Part shown: piece after piece, positions 53,121 to 62,384 of the stretch
Layout of the letters: every line of letters begins with the position of its first letter
Numbering within the stretch: the stretch's first letter is position 1
Source of the DNA: Candidatus Amulumruptor caecigallinarius
Lineage (GTDB): Bacteria > Bacteroidota > Bacteroidia > Bacteroidales > Muribaculaceae
Direction of reading: 5' to 3'
Assembly (NCBI GenBank): GCA_944321825.1
Contig: CALUMU010000005.1
Coordinates: 62,001-126,000 of the forward strand
Length of the DNA: 64,000 nt
Translations under genes and position numbers: made by a program
Notes under the pieces: model-generated
The model's input: only the letters and a program-made list of their open reading frames with translations
What the model was told of the DNA's origin: nothing
Database searches by the model: none

Positions 53121-54719
53121 TTAAGCCTTGGGGCCGGCAGCTACAAGAGCCTTGCCAGCTTCGTTGTTCTCGAACTTCTTGAAGTTCTTGATGAACATGT
53201 CAGCAAGCTTCTCAGCCTTGGTGTTCCACTCCTGAACGTCAGCGTAGGTGTCACGAGGATCGAGGATCTTCGGGTCAACGCCGGGGAGTTCGGTGGGTAC
53301 TGTGAAGTCGAAGATAGGAATCTGCTTGGTGGGAGCTGAGAGGATAGCGCCGTCGAGGATTGCGTCGATGATGCCGCGTGTATCCTTGATAGAGATACGC
53401 TTGCCAGAGCCGTTCCAACCGGTGTTGACGAGGTAAGCCTTAGCACCGCTTTCTTCCATCTTCTTGACGAGTTCCTCAGCATACTTGGTGGGGTGGAGCG
53501 AAAGGAACGCAGCACCGAAGCAAGCAGAGAATGTAGGAGTAGGCTCGGTGATACCGCGCTCTGTACCTGCGAGCTTGCTGGTGAAACCACTCAGGAAGTA
53601 GTACTTGGTCTGCTCGGGTGTCAGAACCGACACGGGGGGAAGCACTCCGAAAGCATCAGCCGAAAGGAAGATGACATTCTTAGCGGCGGGGCCACGGCTG
53701 GGCTTAACGATATTCTTGATGTGGTCGATAGGATAGCTTACGCGGGTATTCTCGGTAACGGACTTGTCGGTAAAGTCGATCTTGCCGTCAGCGTCGACTG
53801 TAACGTTCTCCAGAAGAGCGTCACGAGTGATGGCGTTGTAGATATCGGGTTCGCTTTCCTTGTCGAGGTTGATGACCTTAGCGTAGCAACCGCCTTCGAA
53901 GTTGAACACGCCGTTGTTGTCCCAGCCGTGTTCGTCGTCACCGATGAGCAGACGCTTGGGATCGGTCGAAAGGGTTGTCTTGCCTGTGCCTGACAGACCG
54001 AAGAAGATGGCTGTGTTTTCGCCGTTCTTGTCGGTGTTGGCAGAGCAGTGCATAGAAGCCATGCCCTTGAGGGGGAGGTAGTAGTTCATGATAGAGAACA
54101 TGCCCTTCTTCATCTCGCCGCCATACCAAGTGTTGATGATGAGCTGCATACGCTCTGTGAGGTTGAAAGCCACGCAAGTCTCAGAGTTGATGCCGAGTTC
54201 CTGCCAGTTTTCCACCTTAGCCTTTGATGCGTTGAGCACTACGAAGTCGGGCTTGAAGTCCTTGAGCTCGTCAGCGGTGGGACGGATGAACATGTTGGTC
54301 ACGAAGTGAGCCTGCCATGCCACTTCCATGATGAAGCGCACTGCGAGACGTGTATCGGCGTTGGTGCCGCAGAAAGCGTCTACTACATAGAGGGTCTTGT
54401 CAGAAAGCTCCTTGTCAGCGATAGCCTTGAGGGCATCCCAAGCTTTGGGAGTGATGGGCTTGTTGTCGTTCTTATATTCGTCACTGGTCCACCAGATAGT
54501 ATCTTTAGAGGTGTCATCCATCACAAAGAATTTGTCCTTGGGCGAACGGCCTGTATAGATACCGGTCATAACGTTAACCGCGCCGAGCTCTGTGTTCTGG
54601 CCCTTTTCGTAGCCTGTCAGAGAGGGGTTGGTTTCGTCGATGAAGAGCTGGTCCCAGCTGGGATTGTGGATCACCTTTGCGCCGGTGATGCCATACTGAG
54701 TCAAATCGATGTTACTCAT
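53121..54719 (-). CDS. pckA: Phosphoenolpyruvate carboxykinase (ATP)
   Basis: Interconverts oxaloacetate + ATP and phosphoenolpyruvate + CO2 + ADP. In fermenting Bacteroidetes it mainly runs as a carboxylation on the succinate route (known for the group). It has 532 residues, with TGRSPKDKF (substrate Arg58), the P-loop GLSGTGKT (241-248, Lys247) and kinase-2 IGDDEHGW (259-266). It is monocistronic, with its own promoter and terminator. Confidence 0.97.
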   Translation of the reverse strand: MSNIDLTQYGITGAKVIHNPSWDQLFIDETNPSLTGYEKGQNTELGAVNVMTGIYTGRSPKDKFFVMDDTSKDTIWWTSDEYKNDNKPITPKAWDALKAIADKELSDKTLYVVDAFCGTNADTRLAVRFIMEVAWQAHFVTNMFIRPTADELKDFKPDFVVLNASKAKVENWQELGINSETCVAFNLTERMQLIINTWYGGEMKKGMFSIMNYYLPLKGMASMHCSANTDKNGENTAIFFGLSGTGKTTLSTDPKRLLIGDDEHGWDNNGVFNFEGGCYAKVINLDKESEPDIYNAITRDALLENVTVDADGKIDFTDKSVTENTRVSYPIDHIKNIVKPSRGPAAKNVIFLSADAFGVLPPVSVLTPEQTKYYFLSGFTSKLAGTERGITEPTPTFSACFGAAFLSLHPTKYAEELVKKMEESGAKAYLVNTGWNGSGKRISIKDTRGIIDAILDGAILSAPTKQIPIFDFTVPTELPGVDPKILDPRDTYADVQEWNTKAEKLADMFIKNFKKFENNEAGKALVAAGPKA

Positions 54720-54877
54720 GATTGTTGGAAAACACTTAAGTTATTTTACGAAAGAAAATTGTACTCGCAATGTGAGGATTTTTGTGAAGTCTATTACCGC
54801 CACTGCTGACGGTAAGACAGGTGAACATCAGTGTTGCAGCATATACGTCGTCGCGCATATATCTTTTATCACTGATG

Positions 54878-54908
54878 CAAAGTTACTTCTTTGTTTTTGC
54901 AATAACAA
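54878..54908 (-). promoter_or_regulatory. Promoter of pckA
   Basis: -7 box TAACTTTG (54885-54878) with TTG (54908-54906) 20 bp upstream on the minus strand. The mRNA leader is about 150 nt, long enough for a regulatory structure, but none is recognised. Confidence 0.55.
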
Positions 54909-54994
54909 CACTTATTAGCGAAATTTTTCCTTATTATGGGTGAAAAATACTTAATTACTCGCCTTTTCAGCTAATTAAAGCCTTTATGTAGCCC

Positions 54995-55705
54995 TTATTC
55001 TTCTTCGGGATATTTGCGGTAATGCTCTTCAAGCACAGTCTGGATGTTGAAATAAAATTCACCCGCATCGCGTCCATGGCTGTCCTTGACTTTTATCTTT
55101 TCGAAATACGGCTCTACAAACGCATGATCCACCACGGTAAAGCCCATCATATTAAGCAACACATACTCGTGCTGCGGCTCTACCACCCACCAGGCTTCAT
55201 CGTCGTCCGACCCCGTACCCGTGGATACTATCGCCATCAGGATGTAATTGAGCTTGTACTGCCACACCTTTGCGGCGTTGATGTCGCCTTTGTCACGCAA
55301 TGCCTGTATCAGCAATGCCATGCTGCGAAGATCAAACGGATTATTGTCAAGAGAAAGCTTGGCATATTTGACCACCGTGTCGCACTGCTCGCGGGTGAGC
55401 TGCTGCTTGGAGTTGTACAACGACGACAAATCCTTTTTCACAGGCGACGGACGGTATGGGTCATAGTCCTCCTGCAACATGTAGCCGAGATACAGCCTGC
55501 GACACTTGTCGATTTTCATCAAAGTGTCGTTGCGCAGATACTCTTTCATCAGGCGCGGATAGTAATATTGACCCGAACGGTCATTGATTTCGCGGCGTAT
55601 CTGCTCCATGTCGGGAGTTTCGCGTTTGAGCTGCGGCAGGATATTATGCGACACTGCCGACAACGTGCCGGCCATGGCAAGTATGATGACGAAAATATGC
55701 TTCAT
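54995..55705 (-). CDS. DUF4919 exported protein
   Basis: A 236-residue protein with a signal peptide (MKHIFVIILAMAGTLSAVS). The helical body matches DUF4919 of Bacteroidales: YPRLMKEYLRNDTLMKIDKCRRLYLGYMLQEDYDPYR region (about 50-85) and a TPR-like ...LSLDNNPFDLRSMALLIQAL. No catalytic residues are apparent. Function is unknown. A -7 box TAATTTTG is at 55798-55791 on the minus strand. Confidence 0.82.
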   Translation of the reverse strand: MKHIFVIILAMAGTLSAVSHNILPQLKRETPDMEQIRREINDRSGQYYYPRLMKEYLRNDTLMKIDKCRRLYLGYMLQEDYDPYRPSPVKKDLSSLYNSKQQLTREQCDTVVKYAKLSLDNNPFDLRSMALLIQALRDKGDINAAKVWQYKLNYILMAIVSTGTGSDDDEAWWVVEPQHEYVLLNMMGFTVVDHAFVEPYFEKIKVKDSHGRDAGEFYFNIQTVLEEHYRKYPEEE

Positions 55706-56087
55706 TTAATATGTAAGCTAATTTTTGCGAGTTACTTACGGTGGTATGCATGATGCGTTAGGAGCCTCCGTTTCGGGGCTTGCATCTCGTCAAAATTAGC
55801 AAATATTTCCATACACCGCAGCTATAGCCACGATGATTTAGGATGTTTTAGCTATTGACCCGATTTAAACGAGCCAGCGGACAATAGTGGTTGGCAGCAG
55901 GGAATCCTCCGACAAATACAGACAACGCCGGCCTCTGCATAGGGACGCACGGCCTGTGCGTCCTTGTGCATGTGTAGTCGTGCATCCGGCTCGGAGCGGG
56001 TTGCGAGTGAGGACGCACGGGCCGTGCGTCCCTACAATGAAGGGTGGCAGCGAGCCTTGTGTCGTGGATTACGAAAATTTTTATAAT
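55706..56087. other. Intergenic region with palindromic repeat pair
   Basis: No gene. It contains the DUF4919 leader (with GAGTTACTTACG at 55729-55740), its promoter, and the palindromic repeat pair at 55941-56035 that precedes the 3' end of the aminotransferase gene. Confidence 0.55.
55941..56035. repeat. Paired palindromic repeat (REP/BIME-like)
   Basis: Two copies of the palindrome GGACGCAC-n-GTGCGTCC (55943-55963 and 56011-56031) face each other, flanked outside by AGG and CCTAC, so the unit as a whole is an inverted repeat. Similar GGACGCACGG palindromes are widespread between genes in gut Bacteroidetes (general knowledge). It may act as a terminator or mRNA-end stabiliser for the convergent transcription around it. 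Confidence 0.7.
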
Positions 56088-57266
56088 TCATGAGAAAGCC
56101 CCGGCCATGGCTTCAAGAGCCTCCACGAGGCATCGACGCGGCGTGGCAACATTGAGACGCACGAACCCGTCACCGTCTTCGCCGAACATCGTGCCGTTGT
56201 TGAGGGCGAGGTGGGCCTTGTTGACCAACGCATCCATCACTTGCTGTTGAGTCAGTCCCAGCTCCCTCATGTCGAGCCACACAAGGAAGCTCGCCTGCGG
56301 ACGGTGCACCTTGACCTGCGGCAGCCGCGAAGCCATAAACTCCTCTACAGCGATGATATTGTCCTGAATATAAGGGATAAGGGCATCAAGCCACTCTCCT
56401 CCATACCTGTAGGCTGTCTCCGCCGCCAACACCGCAGTAAATGTCGGGTCAGAAAACTCGTTGGCATCAAGCCATGAATAAAACGGAATGCGCAGAGCCT
56501 CGTTGCGTATCATAATCCACGAACTCGCGAAGCCGGGTATGTTGAATGTCTTGGACGGAGCTCCTAACCATATGCCCACTTCGGCGGCTTCGGGGCAGCT
56601 CTCCACAAACGGCTGGTGCTTCTGACCCCACAACATCAGGTCGCCATGGATTTCATCGCTCACCACAATCACCCCATGCTTTTTTGCCATACGCGCCACC
56701 CGCTGCAACGACTCGGAAGTCCACTGCACACCAGCCGGATTATGCGGATTGCACAATATCATCATCTTTGTCTGAGGATCAGCCATTTTTTCCTCCAAGT
56801 CATCATAATCTATCACATAATCGCCGTCCGAAACGTGTATGAGCCTATTGTTGGACACCACACGTCCATTACCCTCTATGACCATGCGGAAAGGGTGGTA
56901 TACGGGTTCCTGTATGATGATATGGTCGCCCTGCCGGGTGAAGAAATTGACGCAAAAGGCCAAGGCCTTGACCACACCCGGGGCAAAAATGAGTTCTTCG
57001 CGGCTCACCCTGACACCGTGGCGGCTCCAGAGCCAGTCGATGATAGACTGCCAATATGAATCAGGCGTGGCTGTGTAACCGTATATCGGATGGGCGAAAC
57101 GCTTCATCATGGCTTCCTGTATGGCCGGATGACAGGCAAAATCCATATCCGCTATCCACAGAGGACGCAAGTCACAGCGTCCGAACAGTTGCCCCAGCTG
57201 CTCATATTTCATAGCGCACGAGCCTGACTGGTCTATAATCTCATCAAAATCAAATGTGTGTTCCAT
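56088..57266 (-). CDS. MalY/PatB-family PLP enzyme (cystathionine beta-lyase-like)
   Basis: A 392-residue fold-type I aminotransferase-like enzyme, class of C-S lyases that split cystathionine or cysteine conjugates. It has WIADMDF (36-42), Asn173 in CNPHNPAG, Asp204 in SDEIHGDL and the PLP Lys239 in GAPSKTFNIPG. This motif set is that of MalY/PatB rather than an aspartate aminotransferase. It is monocistronic, with a promoter at 57352-57381. Methionine or sulfur metabolism is the likely role. Confidence 0.92.
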   Translation of the reverse strand: MEHTFDFDEIIDQSGSCAMKYEQLGQLFGRCDLRPLWIADMDFACHPAIQEAMMKRFAHPIYGYTATPDSYWQSIIDWLWSRHGVRVSREELIFAPGVVKALAFCVNFFTRQGDHIIIQEPVYHPFRMVIEGNGRVVSNNRLIHVSDGDYVIDYDDLEEKMADPQTKMMILCNPHNPAGVQWTSESLQRVARMAKKHGVIVVSDEIHGDLMLWGQKHQPFVESCPEAAEVGIWLGAPSKTFNIPGFASSWIMIRNEALRIPFYSWLDANEFSDPTFTAVLAAETAYRYGGEWLDALIPYIQDNIIAVEEFMASRLPQVKVHRPQASFLVWLDMRELGLTQQQVMDALVNKAHLALNNGTMFGEDGDGFVRLNVATPRRCLVEALEAMAGAFS

Positions 57267-57351
57267 AGTTTAGTCGCGAAGCTACCGCATCGCCCTGTAT
57301 ATGATTTATGTGTGAAAGGTTCTTTATAACTTTTTTGTGAGTTACTTACGA

Positions 57352-57381
57352 CAAAGTTACAGCATTTTTCCCAACTTCAAA
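57352..57381 (-). promoter_or_regulatory. Promoter of the MalY/PatB gene
   Basis: -7 box TAACTTTG (57359-57352) and TTTG (57381-57378), 18 bp apart, on the minus strand. The sequence CGTAAGTAACTC follows right after the -7 box and recurs in the DUF4919 leader. Confidence 0.5.
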
Positions 57382-57444
57382 AGTCAAGAAGCGGTTTGGA
57401 TGTAGCACATGATTTTTTAAAGCCGTTTTGATTCAACATTTGAC

Positions 57445-57631
57445 TTAAGTTAGTCAACAAAATTAGTTTATATCATCAAGTCAGTCCTATTTTTCGATGC
57501 TTTTGAGGTCTTTTGGGCTGATTCCGTACTCGTCGTCAATCACGTAGCTCGCTACGCTCACTCCTTCTCGTCCAGAATCATCGCCAAAATTCACGCAAAA
57601 TCATTCGCTCTAATTTTGTGGACTGACTTAA
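57445..57631. mobile_element. MITE-like element, 187 bp, with 22-bp terminal inverted repeats
   Basis: The ends 57445-57466 (TTAAGTTAGTC...) and 57610-57631 are inverted copies with 2 mismatches in 22 bp. A partial third copy (AAGTCAGTCC) lies at 57478-57487. The inside includes a GC-richer core around AGCTCGCTACGCTC. No target-site duplication is obvious. On the minus strand a 35-codon frame (57487-57594, GTG start) lies entirely within the element. The size and ends fit a miniature non-autonomous transposon, with no transposase in the window. Confidence 0.55.
57487..57594 (-). CDS. Possible 35-residue peptide inside the MITE-like element
   Basis: Frame GTG 57594 to TAG 57489-57487. The middle reads EGVSVASYVIDDEYGISPKD and the end LKSIEK, acidic and protein-like in composition. 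A TGA lies two codons upstream, so there is no longer frame. It may be the tail of a larger protein captured by the element, or spurious. Confidence 0.25.
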   Translation of the reverse strand: MNFGDDSGREGVSVASYVIDDEYGISPKDLKSIEK

Positions 57632-57784
57632 CACACAGTTTTTATAGGGAGTTTCGAGGATATTTTTTGGTCAGTGCGTCCGTAATGACTAACTTTGCTT
57701 TGACGGCAATCGGTTTCTTCGGCACCTTTTGCCCGTACACAGCAACCACTATTATACAAATCACATTACTTACCCATTGACATC

Positions 57785-58435
57785 ATGATGAAATCCGTCA
57801 TACTGCTGATTGCCGCCGCAGCTGCGGTCGCCCTCATAGCCCCGTCGGCCAGAGCATCGCTGACAGCATCAAAGGCATTCGCCTCAGCCCCCCAGAGTGT
57901 GTTTCCGCTGCTCGACACCAACACCCGGCTCGACATGATTGATTACTATAACAGCAATCTCTCCACTCCGTCGCCCAACCGCTTGGACGGACGAAGCCGC
58001 ATCACTTCGCTGTCCGACAAAGTGGCGAGCATCGAGCTCACCCAGGCATCAAGCTGCGATGTAATCATCATGCCTGCGGCCGCCGGCGACACGATTATCG
58101 CACTGATAAGCACGGTGGCGACACCCGCCCCTGACAGCCACATCTCTTTCTACAGCCGCGACTGGAAAGAGATACCCACCTCACGGCTGTTTACAAAGCC
58201 GGTGCTGTCCGACTGGCTGAGCGAACAGGGGAAGAAAAACCGTGGCGACGTGGAAGCGATGGTGCCGTTTCTGCTCGTCAGCTACTCATGGGATCCTTCA
58301 AGCAATGTCCTCACACTCACCAACAACACCAAGGAATTTCTGACCGACGACATATACAGCTTCGTCACAGACTACATGCTCCCAACTATTTCATACCGCT
58401 GGGACGGACGCAAATTCTCCAGAATCAAGGACTAA
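57785..58435 (+). CDS. DUF3256 exported protein
   Basis: A 216-residue protein with a signal peptide (to about residue 25, ARA). The DUF3256 domain covers the rest: FPLLDTNTRLDMIDYYNSNL, ...LTQASSCDVIIMPA, and YRWDGRKF near the C-terminus. In Bacteroidales it commonly precedes xseA, as here (39 bp gap). It is probably periplasmic; function is unknown. The start could be the second Met (57788). Confidence 0.88.
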   Translation: MMKSVILLIAAAAAVALIAPSARASLTASKAFASAPQSVFPLLDTNTRLDMIDYYNSNLSTPSPNRLDGRSRITSLSDKVASIELTQASSCDVIIMPAAAGDTIIALISTVATPAPDSHISFYSRDWKEIPTSRLFTKPVLSDWLSEQGKKNRGDVEAMVPFLLVSYSWDPSSNVLTLTNNTKEFLTDDIYSFVTDYMLPTISYRWDGRKFSRIKD

Positions 58436-58474
58436 GGAGCTTCTAAACAGCATCTTTGAAACCATATCAAGAAT

Positions 58475-59791
58475 TTGAAAGGCCACAACATAGAGGACGC
58501 ACTGACCCTTGAGTCGCTCAACCGGCTCATCGGCGCTCTTATCACGACCGAAGCCACCCAGAATGTGTGGGTGACGGCTGAGCTGAGCGACGTAGCCGTG
58601 CGCGGCGGACACTGCTACCTCGAACTGCTCCAGAAAGACCCTGCTACAGGGAGGCAGATAGCCAAAGCCCGTGGCATAATATGGGCCAACCTCTACCCCA
58701 CCATCGCCAGCACGTTCAGCGCGGCAACAGGGCAGCAGTTCGCCTCAGGCATCAAACTGATGGTCAAAGCCTCAGCCACGTTCCACCCCGTGTTCGGGCT
58801 GTCGCTTGTCATAAGTGCTGTCAACCCCGAATACACCATGGCCGACCTGTTGCGGCGGCGCATGGAGATACTCAACCGTCTCAAAAGCGAAGGCATCCTC
58901 GAGGACAACCGCAATCTCCAGTGGCCCGACGTACCCCAGCGTATCGCCGTAATATCAGCACCGGGCGCAGCCGGTTACGGAGACTTCATCAACCAGCTGT
59001 TCAACAACAAGCACCTGCTGCGGTTTGATGTCAGGCTGTTTCCTGCCATCATGCAAGGCGAAAAATCCCCGGCATCAATCATCGCCGCACTCGAAGACAT
59101 CCTCGCCGAGGAAAATCCCCGCCAAGGTGTAGTCATCATCCGAGGGGGCGGAGCCACAAGCGACCTCCAGGCTTTTGAGAATTACGACCTCGCCGCCAGC
59201 ATCGCCCAGTTTCCCTTGCCGGTCATCATAGGCATCGGACACGAACGCGACATCACAGTGCTCGACTATGTGGCAAATATGCGCGTGAAAACCCCCACAG
59301 CAGCCGCAGAGTGGCTTATTTCACGCGGAGCCGATGCTCTCACACGCTTGCAGCTTGCAGCTACATCCATATCTTCAGCCGTCAGCGAGCGCATATCAGG
59401 ATGCCTGCAGCAGCTTGCATATCTCGAAGGCATACTTCCCACAGCTCCGCTGCGAGCCATCGAACGCAGCCGCGAGCGGCTCAATCTTGCCGCCATGACC
59501 ATAGCCCAGTCAGGCGAACGGCGGCTGGGTCCCGAACGTATGCGGCTGCAAACGATCATCCCCCGACTTGAGACAGCCGTCACCACTCGCCTTTCGAGCC
59601 TACGTGACAAACTCAATGCCCACGCACGGCTGCTTGAAGCCCTGTCGCCACAGGCGACACTCAACCGGGGCTACTCCATCACGCGCCTCAACGGACACGC
59701 CGTCACCGCTGCGTCCATGCTCAAACCCGGCGACACAATATCCACCATCCTCGCATCAGGAGAAGTAACAAGTACAGTAACAGACCGTTAA
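58475..59791 (+). CDS. xseA: Exodeoxyribonuclease VII large subunit
   Basis: Part of the XseA-XseB nuclease that degrades single-stranded DNA. It has 438 residues: an N-terminal OB fold (about 1-120, VWVTAELSDVAVRGGHCYLEL), a catalytic core (about 125-330: VISAPGAAGYGDF, GVVIIRGGGATSDL, IGIGHERDITVLD) and a C-terminal coiled coil. No ATG fits, and the best start is TTG 58475, which leaves a normal N-terminus. xseB follows after 23 bp. Confidence 0.94.
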   Translation: MKGHNIEDALTLESLNRLIGALITTEATQNVWVTAELSDVAVRGGHCYLELLQKDPATGRQIAKARGIIWANLYPTIASTFSAATGQQFASGIKLMVKASATFHPVFGLSLVISAVNPEYTMADLLRRRMEILNRLKSEGILEDNRNLQWPDVPQRIAVISAPGAAGYGDFINQLFNNKHLLRFDVRLFPAIMQGEKSPASIIAALEDILAEENPRQGVVIIRGGGATSDLQAFENYDLAASIAQFPLPVIIGIGHERDITVLDYVANMRVKTPTAAAEWLISRGADALTRLQLAATSISSAVSERISGCLQQLAYLEGILPTAPLRAIERSRERLNLAAMTIAQSGERRLGPERMRLQTIIPRLETAVTTRLSSLRDKLNAHARLLEALSPQATLNRGYSITRLNGHAVTAASMLKPGDTISTILASGEVTSTVTDR

Positions 59792-59814
59792 AAACCGACG
59801 ACACACATCATCAT

Positions 59815-60039
59815 ATGGAAACACCTAAATTCCAACCCGTCAAGGAGCTGACATACAATCAGGCCGTCACGCAGCTCGAACAGATACTGCGCACCATGCA
59901 GAGCGACAGCTGCGACATAGACCAGCTCAGCATATACACACGCCGAGCTGCCGAACTGCTGTCAGAGTGCCGCTCGAGACTCACCACCACCGAGGCCGAA
60001 CTGCAAAACGCGCTTGCCGACCTTATGAAAAAATGCTAA
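59815..60039 (+). CDS. xseB: Exodeoxyribonuclease VII small subunit
   Basis: A 74-residue helical subunit that coats the XseA coiled coil. It matches the family: LTYNQAVTQLEQILRTMQSD and the Leu-rich second helix to the end. It directly follows xseA and precedes rsmA by 33 bp. Confidence 0.93.
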   Translation: METPKFQPVKELTYNQAVTQLEQILRTMQSDSCDIDQLSIYTRRAAELLSECRSRLTTTEAELQNALADLMKKC

Positions 60040-60072
60040 ATTTGCCCCGTCTATTACCCACAAACACCGACC

Positions 60073-60870
60073 ATGCCACGTAACGTCAAGCCTAAAAAAG
60101 CCTTGGGGCAGCACTTCCTCACCGACCTGTCCGTAGCCCGGCGCATCGCCGCCACACTTGACGATTACCGTGGATTGCCGGTCATCGAAGTCGGGCCTGG
60201 AATGGGTGTACTCACCCAGTTTCTGCTTTCCAACGGCCACGATGTCAGGGTGGTAGAGATTGACGGCGAAAGCGTCGAATACCTTAAAGAAGAATATCCC
60301 GAACTGTCCGGCCGCATAATCGATGCCGACTTCCTCAAACTCGATCTCAACGAAGCAGTCCCGGGCGACGGACAGTTATGCATCATAGGCAATTACCCCT
60401 ACAACATTTCATCCCAGATATTCTTCCACGTGCTTGAGTACCGCGACAGGGTGGCATGTTGCTCAGGCATGTTACAGCGCGAGGTGGCCGAGAGGCTTGC
60501 TGCCCCGGCTGGCACCAAAGCACGCGGCATATTGAGCGTGCTGCTGCAGATGTGGTACGATGTGGAGTATCTGTTCACCGTCGACGAGCACGTGTTCAAC
60601 CCTCCGCCAAAGGTCAAAAGCGGAGTGATTAAGCTGACACGCAACGGCACAACAGACCCGGGATGCGACGTGCGACTGTTCAAGACCGTGGTAAAAACCT
60701 CATTCGGCCAGCGGCGCAAGACCCTCCGCAACTCCCTGCGCGGACTCTTCCCTCCCGGAGTACCGCTGCCCGACACTCCGATGCTTTCATTGCGTCCCGA
60801 GCAGCTGACAGTCGAGCAGTTTGTAGAGCTTACAAACCTGATTGCCGGCTCCCGCTTGCAGCAAAGCTGA
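60073..60870 (+). CDS. rsmA: 16S rRNA dimethyladenosine transferase
   Basis: Dimethylates A1518 and A1519 of 16S rRNA (KsgA). It has 265 residues: KKALGQHFL at the start, the SAM motif I EVGPGMGVLT (39-48), catalytic NYPYN (107-111, in place of NLPYN) and a C-terminal helical domain. It is cotranscribed with xseAB and probably mgtE. Confidence 0.97.
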   Translation: MPRNVKPKKALGQHFLTDLSVARRIAATLDDYRGLPVIEVGPGMGVLTQFLLSNGHDVRVVEIDGESVEYLKEEYPELSGRIIDADFLKLDLNEAVPGDGQLCIIGNYPYNISSQIFFHVLEYRDRVACCSGMLQREVAERLAAPAGTKARGILSVLLQMWYDVEYLFTVDEHVFNPPPKVKSGVIKLTRNGTTDPGCDVRLFKTVVKTSFGQRRKTLRNSLRGLFPPGVPLPDTPMLSLRPEQLTVEQFVELTNLIAGSRLQQS

Positions 60871-60969
60871 TTATACGCCTATTACGCACAGTCTGGAGTT
60901 CTCTCCACTCCCCGGCACACATCGACCTCATTTCCGGAGTTAAAACCACTTTAACAAAGCTCCTGTCCC

Positions 60970-62340
60970 ATGAAAGAATACTCCCCCGAAGATCTCGAAA
61001 ATATCCGGTCAATAATATCCACCAAAGACGAAGCCGCCGCCCGGCAGCTTCTCGACGGACTGCACCCGGCCGACATCGCCGACCTCTACCAGGATCTCGA
61101 CTTGGAGGAGGCCGAATACCTCTACCGCCTCCTTGACCCGGAGACTGCCGCCGATGTGCTCATGGAACTCGACGAAGATGACCGCCGCAAACTGCTCCAC
61201 AATATGCCGGCGGAGGAAATCGCCAAGCAGCTCATCGACAACCTCGACACCGACGACGCTGTGGACATCATCCAGGAACTCGACGAGGAGGACCGCGAGG
61301 AGATTCTCACCCACATGGACGACGTGGAACAGGCCGGCGACATCATCGACCTGCTGAAATACGACGAGGACACCGCCGGCGGCCTCATGGGCCGAGAGAT
61401 GCTTGTGGTCAACGAAAACTGGAGTATGCCCGAATGTATCAAGCAGCTGCGTATGCAGGCCGAGGACATGGACGACGTATATAACGTGTATGTCATCGAC
61501 AACGACAACAAGCTGCGCGGCGTGCTACCGCTCAAGACCCTCATCACGCATCCATCGGTGTCAAAAATCAAGCATATCATGGAGACCGACCCTGTAGCCG
61601 TCAGAGCCGACACCCCGGTCGACGAGGTAGCACTCGACTTCGAGAAATACGACCTTGTGGCCATGCCGGTAATCGACGAAATAGGCCGTCTGGTAGGTTG
61701 CATCACCGTCGACGACGTGATGGACGAAGTCCGCGAATCAAGCGAGCGTGACTACCAGCTGGCATCAGGTCTGTCAAGCGACGTGGAAGGTAACGACAAA
61801 CTCATCGCGCAGACCAAGGCGCGTCTGCCATGGCTGCTGATAGGCATGATAGGCGGTCTGGGCAATTCCATCATCCTCGGCCATTGGGAGGAAGGATTTG
61901 TAGCCGACCCCACACTGGCCCTGTTCATCCCCTTGATCGGCGGCACCGGCGGAAATGTCGGCACTCAGTCATCGGCTATCGTCGTGCAGGGTCTCGCCAA
62001 CGGCTCCCTTGACATCAAACATGCCGGACGACAAATATTAAAAGAGCTCGGCGTGGGACTGATCAACGGAGTCGTCATATCCCTGTTGGTGTTGCTTTAC
62101 AACTTCTTCCGCCTTGGTGACGGCCATGCCATCACCATGACCACCATGTCGGTCAGCATCGCACTGTTTTGCGTGGTGATGTTCGCCTCGGTATTCGGCA
62201 CATTCGTCCCGCTTACGCTCGAAAAGCTCAAAATCGACCCAGCACTCGCCACCGGCCCATTCATATCCATAACCAATGACATCGTGGGCATGATAATCTA
62301 CATGGTGGTGTCATCAGTGCTGATGATCCACCTCGTCTGA
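60970..62340 (+). CDS. mgtE: Magnesium transporter MgtE
   Basis: A Mg2+-gated channel of the inner membrane with 456 residues. The N-domain of helical repeats (about 1-130) is rich in Asp/Glu (DIIQELDEEDREEI), as needed for Mg2+ sensing. Two CBS domains span about 135-260. Five membrane helices follow (about 285-456), with GGTGGNVGTQSSAIVVQGLA forming the pore helix. No Mg2+ riboswitch is seen in the 99-bp gap before it. Confidence 0.96.
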   Translation: MKEYSPEDLENIRSIISTKDEAAARQLLDGLHPADIADLYQDLDLEEAEYLYRLLDPETAADVLMELDEDDRRKLLHNMPAEEIAKQLIDNLDTDDAVDIIQELDEEDREEILTHMDDVEQAGDIIDLLKYDEDTAGGLMGREMLVVNENWSMPECIKQLRMQAEDMDDVYNVYVIDNDNKLRGVLPLKTLITHPSVSKIKHIMETDPVAVRADTPVDEVALDFEKYDLVAMPVIDEIGRLVGCITVDDVMDEVRESSERDYQLASGLSSDVEGNDKLIAQTKARLPWLLIGMIGGLGNSIILGHWEEGFVADPTLALFIPLIGGTGGNVGTQSSAIVVQGLANGSLDIKHAGRQILKELGVGLINGVVISLLVLLYNFFRLGDGHAITMTTMSVSIALFCVVMFASVFGTFVPLTLEKLKIDPALATGPFISITNDIVGMIIYMVVSSVLMIHLV

Positions 62341-62384
62341 CGCATTGACAAAATCAAGCAGCTGTCAGAATTAATATATCGCTG

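Larger units (their letters stand above)
57267..57784. other. Intergenic region with promoter and MITE-like element
   Basis: No conventional gene. It contains the aminotransferase promoter and leader (57337-57381) and a 187-bp element with terminal inverted repeats (57445-57631). The remaining 150 bp before the DUF3256 gene show no clear consensus promoter. Confidence 0.6.
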
